Source of the DNA: Hyaloraphidium curvatum
Taxonomy: Eukaryota; Monoblepharomycota; Hyaloraphidiomycetes; Hyaloraphidiales; Hyaloraphidiaceae
DNA: 64,000 nucleotides
Assembly (NCBI GenBank): GCA_025558095.1
Contig: JAIVFI010000033.1
Location: forward strand, 248,001-312,000
Reading direction: 5' to 3'
Positions 53,032 to 64,000 of the stretch are shown in pieces. The translations under genes were made by a program, and so were the position numbers. Numbering within the stretch: position 1 is the stretch's first letter; every line of letters starts with the position of its first letter. The notes under the pieces are model-generated. The model was not told the DNA's origin. It searched no databases and saw only the letters and a program-made list of their open reading frames with translations.

Positions 53032-54455
53032 TCACTTCTCCTCCGCGGGCTCCTCGGGTTTGGGCTCCTCGCCGGCCTTCTCGCCGTCGGCTGGGGGGGA
53101 ACTATCAGCCTCCGACAACACGGCGCAATGTGGACGGGAAAACCCACCGTCCTGGAGGTCGGACGTCCACAGGGTAAGGTTATCTCTCAGGAGCTGCATG
53201 ATCAGCGTGCTGTCCTTGTAGGACTCCTCGCTGAGCGTGTCGAGCTCGGCAATGGCGTCGTCGAAGGCCTGCTTGGCGAGGTGGCACGCGCGGTCGGGCG
53301 AGTTGAGGATCTCGTAGTAGAACACCGAGAAGTTGAGGGCCAGGCCGAGGCGGATGGGGTGCGTGGGCGCCAGCTCGGTCTGCGCAATGTCGGTGGCGGC
53401 CTTGTACGCGTCGTGGGCCTTGTTGGCGGCCTCCTTCTTCTTGTCGCCGACGGCGAACTCGGCGAGGTAGCGGTGGTAGTCTCCCTTCCTGCGATGCGCC
53501 GGGGCCGCTCAGCACGCTGTCCCGCGGAGAGGGCGGGCGGGACCCACATCTTGTAGTAGAAGACCTTGGACTCGCCGGCCTCGGCGTGCGGGATCAAGTG
53601 GTCGTCCAGGACGGTGAGGATGTCGTTGCAGACCTCGGTGAGCTCGTTCTCGATCTTCTGGCGGTACCCCCGGATCTTTCCGACCTGGGCCTCGTTGCCC
53701 TTGCTCTCCTCCTTCTGCTCAATCGAGGACACGATCCTCCACGAGGCACGCCGGGCGCCGATCACGTTTTTGTAGGCGACCGACAGGAGGTTGCGCTCCT
53801 CGACGGTGAGCTCGACGCCCATCTGCGGGTTATTTCGGAGCGGGGTCAGGCGGGCCGGCGGCCGGGAGCGCGGGCATCCGGCGAACCTTGGCGACGTCCT
53901 GCGGTGGCGAGAAAAAGTCAGCGACGGTATTCGCCGGCGGATCATGCACCGACGCACCTTCATGAACTGGACCATCTCTGGTGGGGGCGGGGGGGGCGGG
54001 CGGCGTCAGATCGCGTCCGGGAAGCCGGCGGCGCACGCACCGTCGTAGCGCTCGGCCTGCTCGGCGAGCTTCGCCATGTAGACGAGGTTCTCGCGTTCGC
54101 CTGGCGGCGCGGGAGCGGGGGGAGGGGTCAGCGCCGGTCGGGGGCCCACGTGAAAGCAGCGCGCCGCGGCGTCCGCGGCCCATCGAGCCGCGGCCGCGGC
54201 ACCAATCCCTGCGAATCCAATGCGGCGCGGCGGCGGCGCGGCATCCGGCCGGCGGTGTGCGCGGCGGCGGCAGCCCGGCGGGGGGCGGATGGGCGGCCCC
54301 GCCCCGCCACACCGGGTCCCGCGGCGGATCCGCGCGCGGCGCGGCGCATCTCGGCGGCGGCAGGCGGCGGCGGCGCGGCGCGGCGCGGCGGCGGCGGATC
54401 CGCGCGCGCGCCGCAGGCAAAAAAGGCGGGCGCGCGTACCTTTCTGGTCGCCCAT
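53032..54455 (-). CDS. 14-3-3 protein (Bmh)
   Basis: Seven exons: 54455-54440, 54100-54041, 53977-53958, 53898-53887, 53822-53548, 53488-53148 and 53090-53032; 260 residues. Sequence is that of 14-3-3: [80 protein letters not shown] and [12 protein letters not shown], with the phosphopeptide-binding basic residues in GARRASWR and YHRYLAE. 14-3-3 dimers bind phospho-Ser/Thr clients in signalling and the cell cycle. The acidic tail ([16 protein letters not shown]) is reached by an in-frame intron (53091-53147). The first intron is unusually long (339 nt), while exons of 12, 16 and 20 nt carry parts of helices 1-2. Confidence 0.94.
54101..54439 (-). other. Long GC-rich first intron of 14-3-3
   Basis: 339 nt, against 40-70 nt for nearly all other introns here. 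The central part (about 54210-54420) is dense in GCC/GCG/CGG trinucleotides and CpG. It starts 16 nt after the ATG; donor G|gtacgc, acceptor ccgccag. It may carry transcriptional or splicing control. Confidence 0.8.
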
Positions 54456-54869
54456 GGTGCGCGGCGGCGGGGTCGGCTGGGGCGCGGAAAAGGATGAGGC
54501 GGAGAGCTCCCGAGGCGGGCGCGCTGCGGGGAGGGGCGGGAGGTGGGTGTGCACCGCCGTGGAGTCGTGAGGGCGCGCCCTTCGGCCAACCCGCTCACAG
54601 GTGACGACATTCGACGTCCGTCCACAGCCGTCGATCGGAGCCGCCCGCCCGCCTACTAGCAGGCAGATCTAATTTATTATAGATGCCGGCAGCCCCACGC
54701 CTCCGCCGTGTCTGCGCGACCGATCCGTCCCGGCCCCTCCAGGGACCCCTGCTGCCGCCCGTGCACCGGAACCGTCCGGGCCCCGTGCGGCGGCCCGCAC
54801 CGCCGCATTGCTGGTAGTCCGATCCGTCCGTCAGCAACCGCACCGCGCACCGCCGCCGCATGGCACCCA
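54456..54869. other. Intergenic, 14-3-3 upstream region
   Basis: 414 bp between the 14-3-3 start and the FIG4 stop (same strand). Several long but poor-composition frames cross it on both strands; I see no gene. Taken as the 14-3-3 promoter. Confidence 0.4.
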
Positions 54870-57725
54870 CTAGATTTCCGCATCCGCGTCCGAGGGCCAC
54901 ACCGGGCCAGAGTTGCGCGCGTGCCGCTGGAAAAGCGCGGAATCCGGATGCGGCACGGCGCTGCTCTCGGACGGGCTGAAGATGGCGAACGACCGGAACT
55001 GTTGGAGGTATCTGCAAGGAAAAGCCGTTTGTCAGTGCCCCTATCTCCTTTTCGAGGGACGCCCGATCCCCACCTCCCGTACTCGTCCGCCTCCTTCGCA
55101 GACACCGCAGGCAGCCTGATTCCCGGCGTAGCAGCCCGATCCGGCCCCATTCCGGCCCCCTGAGCCCCCCCGTCACCGTTTCCCTCCCGATCCCCCGCGG
55201 ACCCTGGCAGCGATCGCCCCGCCCCGCTGCCCCGGAAACACCGTCAGCCCCCCCGCACCGGCGGACCGCACCGCACCCACGCATTGCCCGCCGCATCCGG
55301 GCCGACGGCGAACGGGCTCGGCCCCGCCCGGCCACCGGCCCGCTCCGCCGCGCCCTTGACGTTGTACGCCACCAGCCTGTCCAGCGAGCTGCGGGTCAGC
55401 GGCCTGTACACCCGCTCGAAAAGCTCCTTGGAATGCGCCGGCGGCGCAGGGTCGGGTGCCGGATCGGCGGCTGGGGTGTGCCAGGCGACGTAGCTGCGCT
55501 GCCTGCACTCGGCGCGCGGGTCCTGGTTGTGCAGGTGCGAGTCCGTGGGGAGCTGCCAGAGCTGCGGGCCCTCCTTGGTGGGCACGAAGTTGCCGAGGAA
55601 GAGGTTGATCGCGTCCTGCTTGTCCGAGTCTGCCACCGAACTCGTCAGCGGGCTTCTTACGCTTCGCGAAACGAAGGTTCGACCCACCGGTGAACGAGTT
55701 GCTGTAGAACCTCCTCAGGCTCTCGATCATGTCCCTGGACTGGTTGCTCCACCGCTGGACCTTCCTGTACGTCTCGACCGTGTTGACCAGCTGCGAGCCG
55801 CCGTACTGGAGTGCGATCGCGTCGCCGTGGTCCTGGTAGACCGAGTTGAGGGCGCGCACGACGTCCGTGTCGAAGGCGAGGGCCGGCGAGGGGATTATGC
55901 CCAGCGCATAAAGCTGGTAACGGTGTTTCAGCATTCCGTTGGTTGAGAATGGGAGCGCACCCACCTGGTGGCCGAGTGCGCACTTGGCAATCACAAACTG
56001 CGCCGCGTTGGTCCTGTCCAGGCAGTCGATGCAGTTCGTGCGAATCACGCCGCTTTGCAGCCTGAACAGAAGCAAGTCAACATGAAGAACCGCAATTGGA
56101 TTGTATCGTCTGCCAACCTTCTCCGCTTTCGCTTTTCGGCATTTCTTCAGCACCAAAGTCAGAGAAAATTGCAGCCATCCGGCCGCAAAACCTACTCGGG
56201 ATGTCGCAACAGATTCGCCCGGGGCTCCGGCCCGCTGTGGAAAAAGCCCGTCCGCGCCAGCACGTCCTCGGCAATCCCCTCAAGGACCTCGATCACATTC
56301 TCGTCCTCGCTGAACGCAAGCGAGATCAGCAAAGACACAGGCCAACCGCACACAAGGAAGTACCTCTTGAGCGCCCTCGCCATGTCCCACTGGATGTACT
56401 CGATCCTCCTCCCCGGTTCGAGGAACTGGTTCAGGTAAGCAACCCCGGCCGCGTACTCCTCCCCGACCAGCGACTCCCGCGGCACCGACTCCTTGGTCTT
56501 GACCAGGTTCAGCACGATCACGGGCGCCCCGTAGCGCCGGAAGAGCATGTCGAAGTGGAGCGCGGCTGCGGAGTAGAAGGGGTCCCTGTAGTTGACTGGC
56601 GGACGGTGAAATGGGGTTCGGTGTGCCGGCACGGAACGCTGCTCACTTTCGATCGGCGGCTTGGGTGCAAGGTTGGAAGTGTCCTGCGACCAGAAGAGGG
56701 GGATCGACCCGCGGTGCTGGACGAAGGACGTGAAGGAGGGTTTGAAGCCCGAACGGCCGGGCGGGAAGTGAAACGAGGTGGTCATGCCGTCGAAAACGAT
56801 TTGCTCCGTTTCAACTTCGTTGGCAACGAAGCCCTGTGTATTTCGTCGTCAGTCCAAAAACATGACAAGGCGGCGCTCCTTACCTGATCGTTCGCGCCCC
56901 GCTTTAGGAACCGCGCTCCGGCATAGTGCCGAGATCTTCGAGCAATGACCGTCAAGAAGACCTTGTGGCCAAACACGTCGATCTCTGTAGTTGCAACAAA
57001 CCACGGTCAAGGGCAGCAAATCCCGATAACCGTTTCTGCACGCACTGCATTGATCGATGAACCCGTGGACCAAACACAGGACCCAGGGCGACGACAGATC
57101 CTCGAAAGCGGTCCGCAGCAGCGCGTGGTTGAACACGAACATATCGTTGGGCTCCGGCGGCGGGCCCGCGAGATTCCGCTGCAGCGTGTTTGTGAGGTCG
57201 TAACTATAACTGAAATAGAAGTTGCGCCGGAGGTCGAGGTTGGCGAATATTTGGAGGTAGCGCTGCTCGTCCGGGGAGCGCTCGATCTTGGCGCTGGGCC
57301 CGGGGACCGGCACAAGGGAGACGTCGTCTACGATAGGTCCCGTTGTTAGTAACCGAGATTATTCGACCGCACGTGGCCACCGCACCTATCTGCCATATTA
57401 CATGGCCACCGAGGATCCCCACGGGCTGCCGCTTGGTCACCGCGATGATGTAGTAGCCTTCCAAGCACCGCAGGAAGCCGACCAGCCCGTAAAACATGTC
57501 GAGCACCTTGCTCAGCCCTCCGGAACCCTTGTTCCCGTCTTCGATCATCTTCAGGAGGTCCCGTATCTCCTGTTTCGAATAGGAAGTCGGGTCCGGAATG
57601 ATGTGCAGGTCCCGCGTTGTCCGGTCGACCTTGAGAACGCGGTAGGCGGTCTGCTCCGAATCCGAAGCGATGATGAAGAAGCGGGACCGGGTTTCGTACA
57701 GCGTAAAGAGTTCGAGCGGGGCCAT
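54870..57725 (-). CDS. FIG4: FIG4 phosphoinositide 5-phosphatase (Sac domain)
   Basis: Twelve exons: 57725-57386, 57327-57046, 56984-56884, 56833-56647, 56595-56364, 56309-56196, 56144-56118, 56061-55965, 55913-55688, 55629-55281, 55226-55074 and 55011-54870; 749 residues. FIG4 works with Fab1/PIKfyve and Vac14 on endolysosomal or vacuolar membranes and turns over PtdIns(3,5)P2. Signatures: [50 protein letters not shown] and [12 protein letters not shown], catalytic [29 protein letters not shown] and [14 protein letters not shown]. The C-terminal helix ([16 protein letters not shown]) is recovered only by splicing the two last introns. Exon 7 is 27 nt. No membrane helix, unlike SAC1. Confidence 0.93.
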
Positions 57726-57941
57726 GGTGGCTCTCCAGGGGTTGGGTCCGGCGGTCACGCTTCAACGCTTGCCACGCGTTGCGACGGGGCAGAACGCGCT
57801 CGGAGCAGCTCAAGCCCCTTCAATCGGGGAGTGACAGATCCGAACAATATAAAGAGCGAAACTCCGGTCGTATCAACATGGAAGAACGCGTGGATAGAGG
57901 GTATCGTGTTTGGGAATCGATCAACCTGCACTCGTCATCAG

Positions 57942-58622
57942 TCACGACTTGCCGCCCTTCTCCGCCGCCAGCGCCGACATCTTCAGCCCGATAACTTCGC
58001 CGACCACTGCATCGGCATGTTTAGCCCCTTACGGTGGTTGTCGTTCCGATGGGAACCCACTTCGCAGCATGTTCTGCCTGTTGTTGATCTGCGCCTGCAA
58101 TTCGTCCAGCTTCGTCCCAAGAAACTCGGATTTCCGCTTGAAGAAGTCTCTTGCGTCCTTATTGGACTGCCGATCGGCCAGGTTAATCACCTGCGGCGCT
58201 CAATCTCGCAGATCAGACCTTGGTGACGAAGTAGCCCGTTCCCACGTCCACAACCACAGAGTCCACGTCAACGATTTCCCCGGGAATGTAGAGGGATCCC
58301 GTCAGAGGTATCAGTGACGGTTTGCCTGGGCATTCGTGAGCAAGAGCAGGATGGGACAAGGCACGCTCACGCACCCTCTCCGCCAGTTTCCAAAGCCTCA
58401 AGGCAGTCCACGCTCGACAGAAACTTTTGCTGAGCAGTCTTCAGAGAGCCGAAAGACCCCAGCAGCTGCGAAAGCTCCTGCATTGCCCGGGCATCGGTTG
58501 AGCAACGCGTCCGGACCGAAACCTGGGGGGCAGACCTCCTCGAACTGCCCCTTCAGGTTGTTGAGCTGCGGCAAGGGTAACTCCAGCAGGTCCACGCCCT
58601 GCTTCCCCTTTTCATTCGCCAT
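57942..58622 (-). CDS. PFD5: Prefoldin subunit 5 (Gim5)
   Basis: Exons 58622-58536, 58477-58375, 58325-58219, 58166-58061 and 58006-57942 give 155 residues. As in prefoldin alpha-type subunits, two helices flank beta hairpins: LPLPQLNNLKGQFEE ... LKTAQQKFLSSVDCLEAL, the hairpins PLTGSLYIPGEI and VVVDVGTGYFVTK, then KDARDFFKRKSEFLGTKL and QINNRQNMLRMVGEVIG. Prefoldin is the hexameric co-chaperone that hands nascent actin and tubulin to the CCT chaperonin. Its end (AAEKGGKS) depends on the 58007-58060 intron; without it the frame stops early in SGFPSERQPP. Confidence 0.95.
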
Positions 58623-58930
58623 GATGCGGGGTGCAGACAGCAGAGGCCTCGGCACGGATTCCCGAAACCGAGAGGCCCCCGGCAAGCTGTGTCTTCGCGT
58701 TCGACGCGACTAAGCCCGCGACCAGTCCGATCTGAAACGTGGAAAAACGTTCAACGATTGATTGCTTTCGTCCGGTTCGCGAGGCGAGAGTCGAGGGAAG
58801 GGGTGAATCGGCGTTTCCCAGCGCGCCAGCGAGCGAGGCCGCAGTTTCAAGTGGGGACCCCTTTCCGTGACACCCCGCGAGGTCCGCACGGCGACCGCGG
58901 CACCGCGGCGGCCCGCGCAGCAGCGCCACG

Positions 58931-61900
58931 ATGTCGTCGCTGTGGTCGTCGCTCGGCCTGCCGGCGTCGCAGGAGGAGGCCGCGTCGAGCTTCGGCGCGT
59001 TCCTCAAGACGGCGTCGTCGGCAATCGAGTCGCGGATCGACACGGTGCTGGGCGGCGACGAGGCAAAGGCAAAGAAGCCGGGCGACGCCGCCGACGCCGA
59101 GCCGGCCGGCCCGTCGCACGATGTGGCCTCGGACATTGCCGAGAAGGCCGCCGCCGGCTTCGCGGCCTTCTCGAAGCAGACGGACGACTTTTTCTCCTCC
59201 ATGCTGGGCTCGTTTACCGCGGCTGCATCGTCGTCGGCCGAGGAGCCGGCAAAGGAGCCGGCAAAGGAACAGGAACAGCCCGTGACCACCCCGGACGAGG
59301 AAGCGAAGCTGGCGGCACCGGAAATGAAACTGCCGTCACCCTCGCCGCCGAAAGCGCCAGAGCCTGCTGCCGCAGACGAGGAGGAAGCAAAACCATTGGA
59401 CTTCCGGGAGGAGGCGGAACCCCGGCGCAGCGAGGCCGACGGCCGACCAGCGCGACACGACAGCCCTGTCGCATCTGCTGGCGCGGAAGCTACAGCCTCT
59501 CCGCAAGCCGGCCCGGACGGCTGGGCGCCTGATGAATTGGATCTCCCGGACGAAGAAGGGCAGGCCGATACGGACGCTAGTAATGTGGCGGCTGATTCTC
59601 TAGCTTCTCCGGCCAAGGACGCGGGCAATGGACAGTCTCGTGCTTCCGAAGTTCCGCACATTGTGACTACGGAGGAATCGGCACCGGCGGAAGCTTTGCC
59701 GATCAAAGCCGAAAGGTCCCCGGCGGAACCATCCCCGGGCCGGCTTTCCACGGACTCTGCGCGGCGCGTGAACGGAACCCACATGGAGCCGGAAGCAGCG
59801 TCTTCTCCAGCACCCTCCTCGGAACCAGCACCATCTTCACCGCAGATGCGTTCTCCTTCCCCGGTTTCGGCAAAGGCTGCTACCCCGACCGCTGTGGACC
59901 CCGCTTTGCAGCACGTGGTTGAGCAGCGCGAGCGCCAGCTCATGACCGCGATGGAGGAAAATCGCAACCTTCACGTCCTTGTAGAGCAGCTCCGCGAGCA
60001 GATATCGGCCCTCGAGTCGCGGCCACGAGCATCATCGGATGCCGGGGGCGGTGCGCAGGTTGCGGAACTGCGCAGGCTGTTGGAGGAACGCGAGGAGGAG
60101 GTCACGGCAAAGGAGCAGGTCATTGTCGAGCTCATGGCGGAAGGCGAGAAGCTGTCGAAGGCCGAGCTCAAGGCCTCGCAGTCCATCAAGGACCTGAAGA
60201 AGGAGAAGAAGGAGCAGGAGAAGCTGGTGCAGGACCTCAACAAGAAGATGGAAGCATCCGTGTCGGAAATCGCGGAGCTCAAGCTGCAGATCGGGCGCTT
60301 CTTGGAGGGGGAGAAGAAACTGCAGGACGCTGTGAGGACGCTCAACGAGCTGAATGATCAGCACAACAAGCAGATCGTGAAGCTCGAAGGCGAAGCTTCG
60401 ACGCTGAAGGACGACAAGTCCAACCTTCAGGTAGTTCACCGTTTCTTGAACCGCGGTTAACGTCCTCAAGTCGGATCCTCCTTCACGTTCAGATGGCTTT
60501 GGAGCGTGCATGGGCGGAGCTGTCGGAAACCCGGCGCTTGCAGGCCTCTCAAAACAGCCAGGCTCAATCCGAGGCGCTCGAGAAGGAGATCAAGACCAAC
60601 CAGGATCTCCATCTGAAGCTGGAGCAGGCGAGGAAGGACTTCGAAACCTTGGAATCGTCGTCCAGGAAAGAGGTTCGTCGTGCGTTTGCCCGGCGTGATT
60701 GACGGAAGCTGAGCGACTTGTCCGTCGTAGATCCTCGATTTGCGGACTGCTTTGGCGCGATCCGAGGAGGACTCTGGGTGGAAAGAGGACAACCTCCGGA
60801 AGGAGCTCGAGGTACATTGATGCTAAGCCTTTCGCTAAGTGAGGCCCTCAATTGTTGGCTGTTTGCAGATCATGCAGTCGCGCCTGCGTGCCGCCGAGAA
60901 TCGGAACGAGGATCTTTCCGCTTCCGTCCAGGAATCGACTCGCCCGCTTCTTCGCCAGATTGAGGCTTTGCAGACGCAGCAGCAGCAGTCTCAAAAGAAC
61001 TGGGAGCAGGCAGAAAAGACGCTGACGGCCCGCCTGCACGAGGCCGAGATGGAGAGGGAAAAGTCTTCCATTCGCGAGCGAGGATGGAGCGAGCGTGTGA
61101 ACGAGCTGGTGCGTCTCGAGTTTGTGTCCGCACGTTCTCGGCCGCTTACGCTTTTGCCCAACGCAGACAACTCGTGTCGCAACGTTGGAGTCGCAGCTTT
61201 CCATTGAGCGCCAAGACAAATCCCGGTTGACTGCGGAACTGGAGGTCGAGCGGACCCGGATGAGCGACTTCCAGGCTCAGAACAGCGATTTGAGCGCGAA
61301 GTTGGAGATCCAAAAGTCGGCGCACAACCGCGCTCTGGAGGATGCAAAGGACAGCTTCCAGAAACTCCTACGTCAGCGCCTCCAGGAGGAGCGGGAACAG
61401 TGGGAGCAAAAGAGGAAGGAGGAAGAGCGGGCCCGGCAGAACGAAGTTCGTCGCGAGCCGGAGAAATCCAAGCTCAAGTTGGACACTCAGCGCCTTAATT
61501 CGGGCCGCGAAAGCAGCGTGGATCGGTTCTCCGGCACCATTACTTCCGCACCAACGCAAAGCCCGAGCAGCATTGCCCTCGATTCCGCGTTTGGCTCGGC
61601 GACAATCGCGGGCGGTGGGCCCATGAACCCTGCCAGCGTCATTGACAGGCTCCATGGCATGGTGAAGCAGCTGGAAGGCCAGGTGTCGGGACTTCAGACG
61701 CAGTTGCAAATGGCTTCGCGTACTCGGGACGAGCTTGCGGACGAGCTGGTCAAGCTGACTTCCGAGAACGAGAGCCTGTGGGTTCATGTTCGATCGGTGC
61801 ATGTGGATCCCTCCTCACCCTTTCGTGTTTTCAGCAAGCAAAGCCTCGCCAAAGTGGAACACTTGGAGCGCGAGCTTCTGGATCTGAACACGAGGTTAGT

Positions 61901-62143
61901 TAGATCGTGGAGCCTGGAGATGCTTTCCGAGCTGACGTCGACTTTGCTAGGTACACCGCCTCTCTCGAATTGCTTGGAGAACGCACGGAACAGGTTGAAG
62001 AGCTGCGTCAGGATCTTTTGGACGTCAAGGCGAGTCAGAACGTTCTTTTCTCCTCTTGCTCGGACTGACTCTTGGTCCATCAGTCCATGTACAAGGAGCA
62101 GATTGCTGACCTCGTGGAGCAGCTGGCGCAGAGGCCGCAATGA
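58931..62143 (+). CDS. TMF1: TMF1/Sgm1-like golgin
   Basis: Exons 58931-60430, 60493-60672, 60731-60811, 60869-61108, 61167-61777, 61835-61894, 61951-62029 and 62084-62143 give 936 residues. The first ~330 residues are low-complexity, starting with a short amphipathic segment (SSLWSSLGLPASQEE). From about 330 on the protein is coiled coil with the TMF signatures VIVELMAEGEKLSKAEL and, at the end, RYTASLELLGERTEQVEELR and VKSMYKEQIADLV. TMF/Sgm1 golgins are Rab6/Ypt6 effectors at the trans-Golgi that capture retrograde vesicles; the C-terminal block is the Rab-binding region. The last intron is GC-AG. Confidence 0.92.
62030..62083 (+). other. GC-AG intron in TMF1
   Basis: 54 nt, donor GTCAAG|gcgagt, acceptor ggtccatcag|TCC. 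It is the only reading that joins LLDVK to SMYKEQIADLVEQL, the conserved TMF end. Confidence 0.8.
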
Positions 62144-62306
62144 TTGAGATATGGGATAGATTTCACTGTATTTGCTGACACACTTGGCCCATGGAAGGGG
62201 AACACGATCGCAGGGAATGACTCAGCGCGGCGGAGAAGGTTGATGGTTGGTGGAGCAAGTCGATCGACGCCTTCCCACCATCACGACGTCCAAAACGTCG
62301 CGCGCC

Positions 62307-64000
62307 ATGGCCTTCAATTTCGGCTCGTTGTTCGAGCACTCCCTCCAGGACGCCGGCGAAGAAACGCGCCGCCTGCCACCGGGACTGGAGCCGCGGCCTC
62401 AGTACTCTTTGTTCGGCCCGCCGGGCCTCGGCCCGCTCCGGCCGACGACGCCGTCCTCGGGGCCTGGCACGCCCAGCACGCCTCTAACGGCCTCGCTGTT
62501 CGCTCCTCCAGGCTTGGGGCCTAGCAGCCTCGCGTTGCCCTTCACCACAGAGCGCGATGTGGCCGTCGGACACGTCCCCGAGTCGGCTTTCGATTCGCTC
62601 TTCGATCGACTCGCCAAGAACCTGGCCCAGTACAGCTCCGTCGCCACGCCGTTTGCATCATCAGCTCAGACTCTCGTCGGGGACCGCGGTTTCGGCACGG
62701 TGACGAGCCAGGTTCTGCCTGATGACCACGGCGATCTGCCGGCTGGCCCGACTCCCGAGAGCTTCGACAGTGCGGAAACTCGTGCGTTTACCGAAGATTC
62801 GGATAGCCTGGCCAGGATGAGCCCCATCAGCCCCACTGGGTCATCGACGTGGGCCAAAGTGGCCACTTTCAACGTCCCCTCTTCATCAGCGGGACTCGCC
62901 CGTTTCCGCACCATCGAGGACGAAGTTTCCTCGGTCGAGGATGGAATCAACGTTGGTTGATGCGCGCGCCCCAAAGCTCCGCATCGAGCTCGAAACGTTC
63001 CGCTTTCGCAGATCTCTCCGGGGAAAGAGATCGAAAGCCCTGAGCATCAGAGGGCCGTCGTACGGGTGTCGGATCTGCCCCGGCACTTTGCGCATGCAGA
63101 CATCAAGAAGGTGCTGCCGATTACTTGCCTTTCTGCGCATCATGTCGCTGATTTCGCCATTCCTTCAGATGCTGAAGGCGCACGGAGTCCGGAGCTCGAT
63201 CGTGAGTTCTAGACGATTGATCTGCGATCTGCGCCATCCTAACCATTGGTGCAACTGAAGACCCACTTCATCATCAATCGGAAGACTTTCGGTAGCTTGG
63301 TGAAAGCTCGTTAGGACGTGAAGGTGGCACTGATGCACAACCCTTGCAGAGAAAGTCACCGCTGAAGGCATCAGGTCCCCGCTGCCCGTGGAGGAGGTCT
63401 ACCTCGAGTTCAAGGTAGCTTCGTACGCGGACGCGCTGCTCAAGTCGCCGCAGCCCAAGATCGGCGGCAAGCCCGTGGCGATAGCGCCGAGCGATGCGCC
63501 GGAACTGCGGGCCGCGCTCTTCCCCAAGCTCAAGGGCAGGGACAAGAGCGATGACTATCCGGTGCTTCCCAAGGACGAGATCGCCGCCATACTAGACTTC
63601 TGTACGCGTGCCGAGGTACGTTTGGTTCGCTTTTGTGCCGGTGTCCTCGAGTGACGCCTTTCGCCAAGGCGGCATTCCCACACGACAACTCGATTCCGTT
63701 CGAGCACGTCTGCTCGATCCTCCAGAAGATCGCGCGCATGGACAGCGACAAGGTCCCCGACATGCAGAGGAACGCCGTGGTTCGTGGCTTTTGCGCGATC
63801 GGGCGAACCCAGGTCCGTTTACGCTGGCGACGCAGTACGATCTCGCGAAGCTCTCGATCAACGCCCTGCACCTCAAGCTCTCGGCCAAGCGCGGCAACTA
63901 CGTCGGCCTGCAGCAGGGTCTGCTCGTGAAGCTGGTCGTCGCGGCGCTGACGGGTCGGTGCCCGGCCGGGAGCAAGGCTGCGATCGGCGGCGAGCTGACC
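62307..64000 (+). CDS. Predicted RNA-binding (RRM-like) protein, 3' end cut by window edge
   Basis: Exons 62307-62951, 63012-63201, 63350-63615, 63669-63779 and 63836 to the edge. The first 215 residues are low-complexity Pro/Ser/Gly (QYSLFGPPGLGPL). An RRM-like start (AVVRVSDLPRHFAHADIKKVL) and a later strand (EVYLEFKVASYADAL) suggest RNA binding. Downstream are helical blocks (PKDEIAAILDFCTRAE, FEHVCSILQKIARMD, DLAKLSINALHLKLSAKRGN). Fungal proteins with this mix are often mRNA regulators, but I cannot name the family. The intron 63202-63349 (148 nt) is long for this genome and may hide a small exon (a possible HFIINRKTFE segment lies inside), though no phase-consistent choice was found. 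The frame is open at base 64000. Confidence 0.68.

Noticed and set aside
54708-55163. Plus-strand ORF 3' of FIG4
   Set aside because: Opposite the FIG4 C-terminal exons, which splice in frame to a sensible helix ([13 protein letters not shown]).

Overview
This is nuclear DNA of a gene-dense eukaryote, almost certainly a fungus. The evidence is a Met30-type F-box/WD40 receptor, a Kex2-type processing protease with a membrane anchor, the Hem25 glycine carrier, an Eaf1/Vid21 NuA4 scaffold, a fungal-specific transcription-factor domain, and very short introns (mostly 45-66 nt, GT-AG with a few GC-AG, often with a CTRAC-like branch site). The sequence is GC-rich. Genes found here that the model yeasts lack (TTC5, a TBC1D7-like GAP, OTUB1, METTL16, NDUFAF2) point to a lineage outside the yeasts, perhaps an early-diverging fungus; this is inference only. 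I saw no prokaryotic operons, transposons, CRISPR arrays, rRNA or tRNA genes.

Layout. 0-9 kb: TAPT1/Emp65 (cut by the left edge), a thioredoxin-UIM-UBX protein, TTC5, a PDI-like membrane thioredoxin and an RWD-RBR ubiquitin ligase. 9-20 kb: an Ala-rich SH3 protein, a doubtful small ORF, Met30, NDUFAF2, a TBC1D7-like GAP, a SETD3/LSMT-type SET protein and nitronate monooxygenase. 20-29 kb: a Bem46 hydrolase, Pop3, an unknown helical protein, SAC1, METTL16 and an NAD-dependent epimerase. 29-41 kb: RBX1, MAD2 and MCM7 (the last two head to head), Hem25, a Gfo/Idh/MocA oxidoreductase, kexin and OTUB1. 41-54 kb: an unknown coiled-coil protein, Eaf1, a septin, PP2C, a transcription-factor-like protein and 14-3-3. 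54-64 kb: FIG4, prefoldin subunit 5, TMF1 and an RRM protein cut by the right edge.

The genes are housekeeping ones with themes rather than operons: ubiquitin/proteostasis (UBX protein, RBR ligase, Met30, RBX1, OTUB1, prefoldin), phosphoinositide turnover (SAC1, FIG4), Golgi/endosome traffic (TMF1, kexin), cell cycle (MAD2, MCM7, septin, 14-3-3, PP2C), chromatin/RNA (Eaf1, METTL16, Pop3, RRM protein) and mitochondria (NDUFAF2, Hem25). I set exon boundaries by hand from consensus splice sites, reading-frame continuity and remembered family sequence. Where exon lengths sum to a whole number of codons I treat the model as firm; initiation codons are less certain. I found no obvious new defence or mobile system. 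The best leads are the thioredoxin-UIM-UBX architecture, the shared MAD2/MCM7 promoter with cell-cycle boxes, conserved C termini on 12-14 nt exons, and the oversized GC-rich first intron of 14-3-3.
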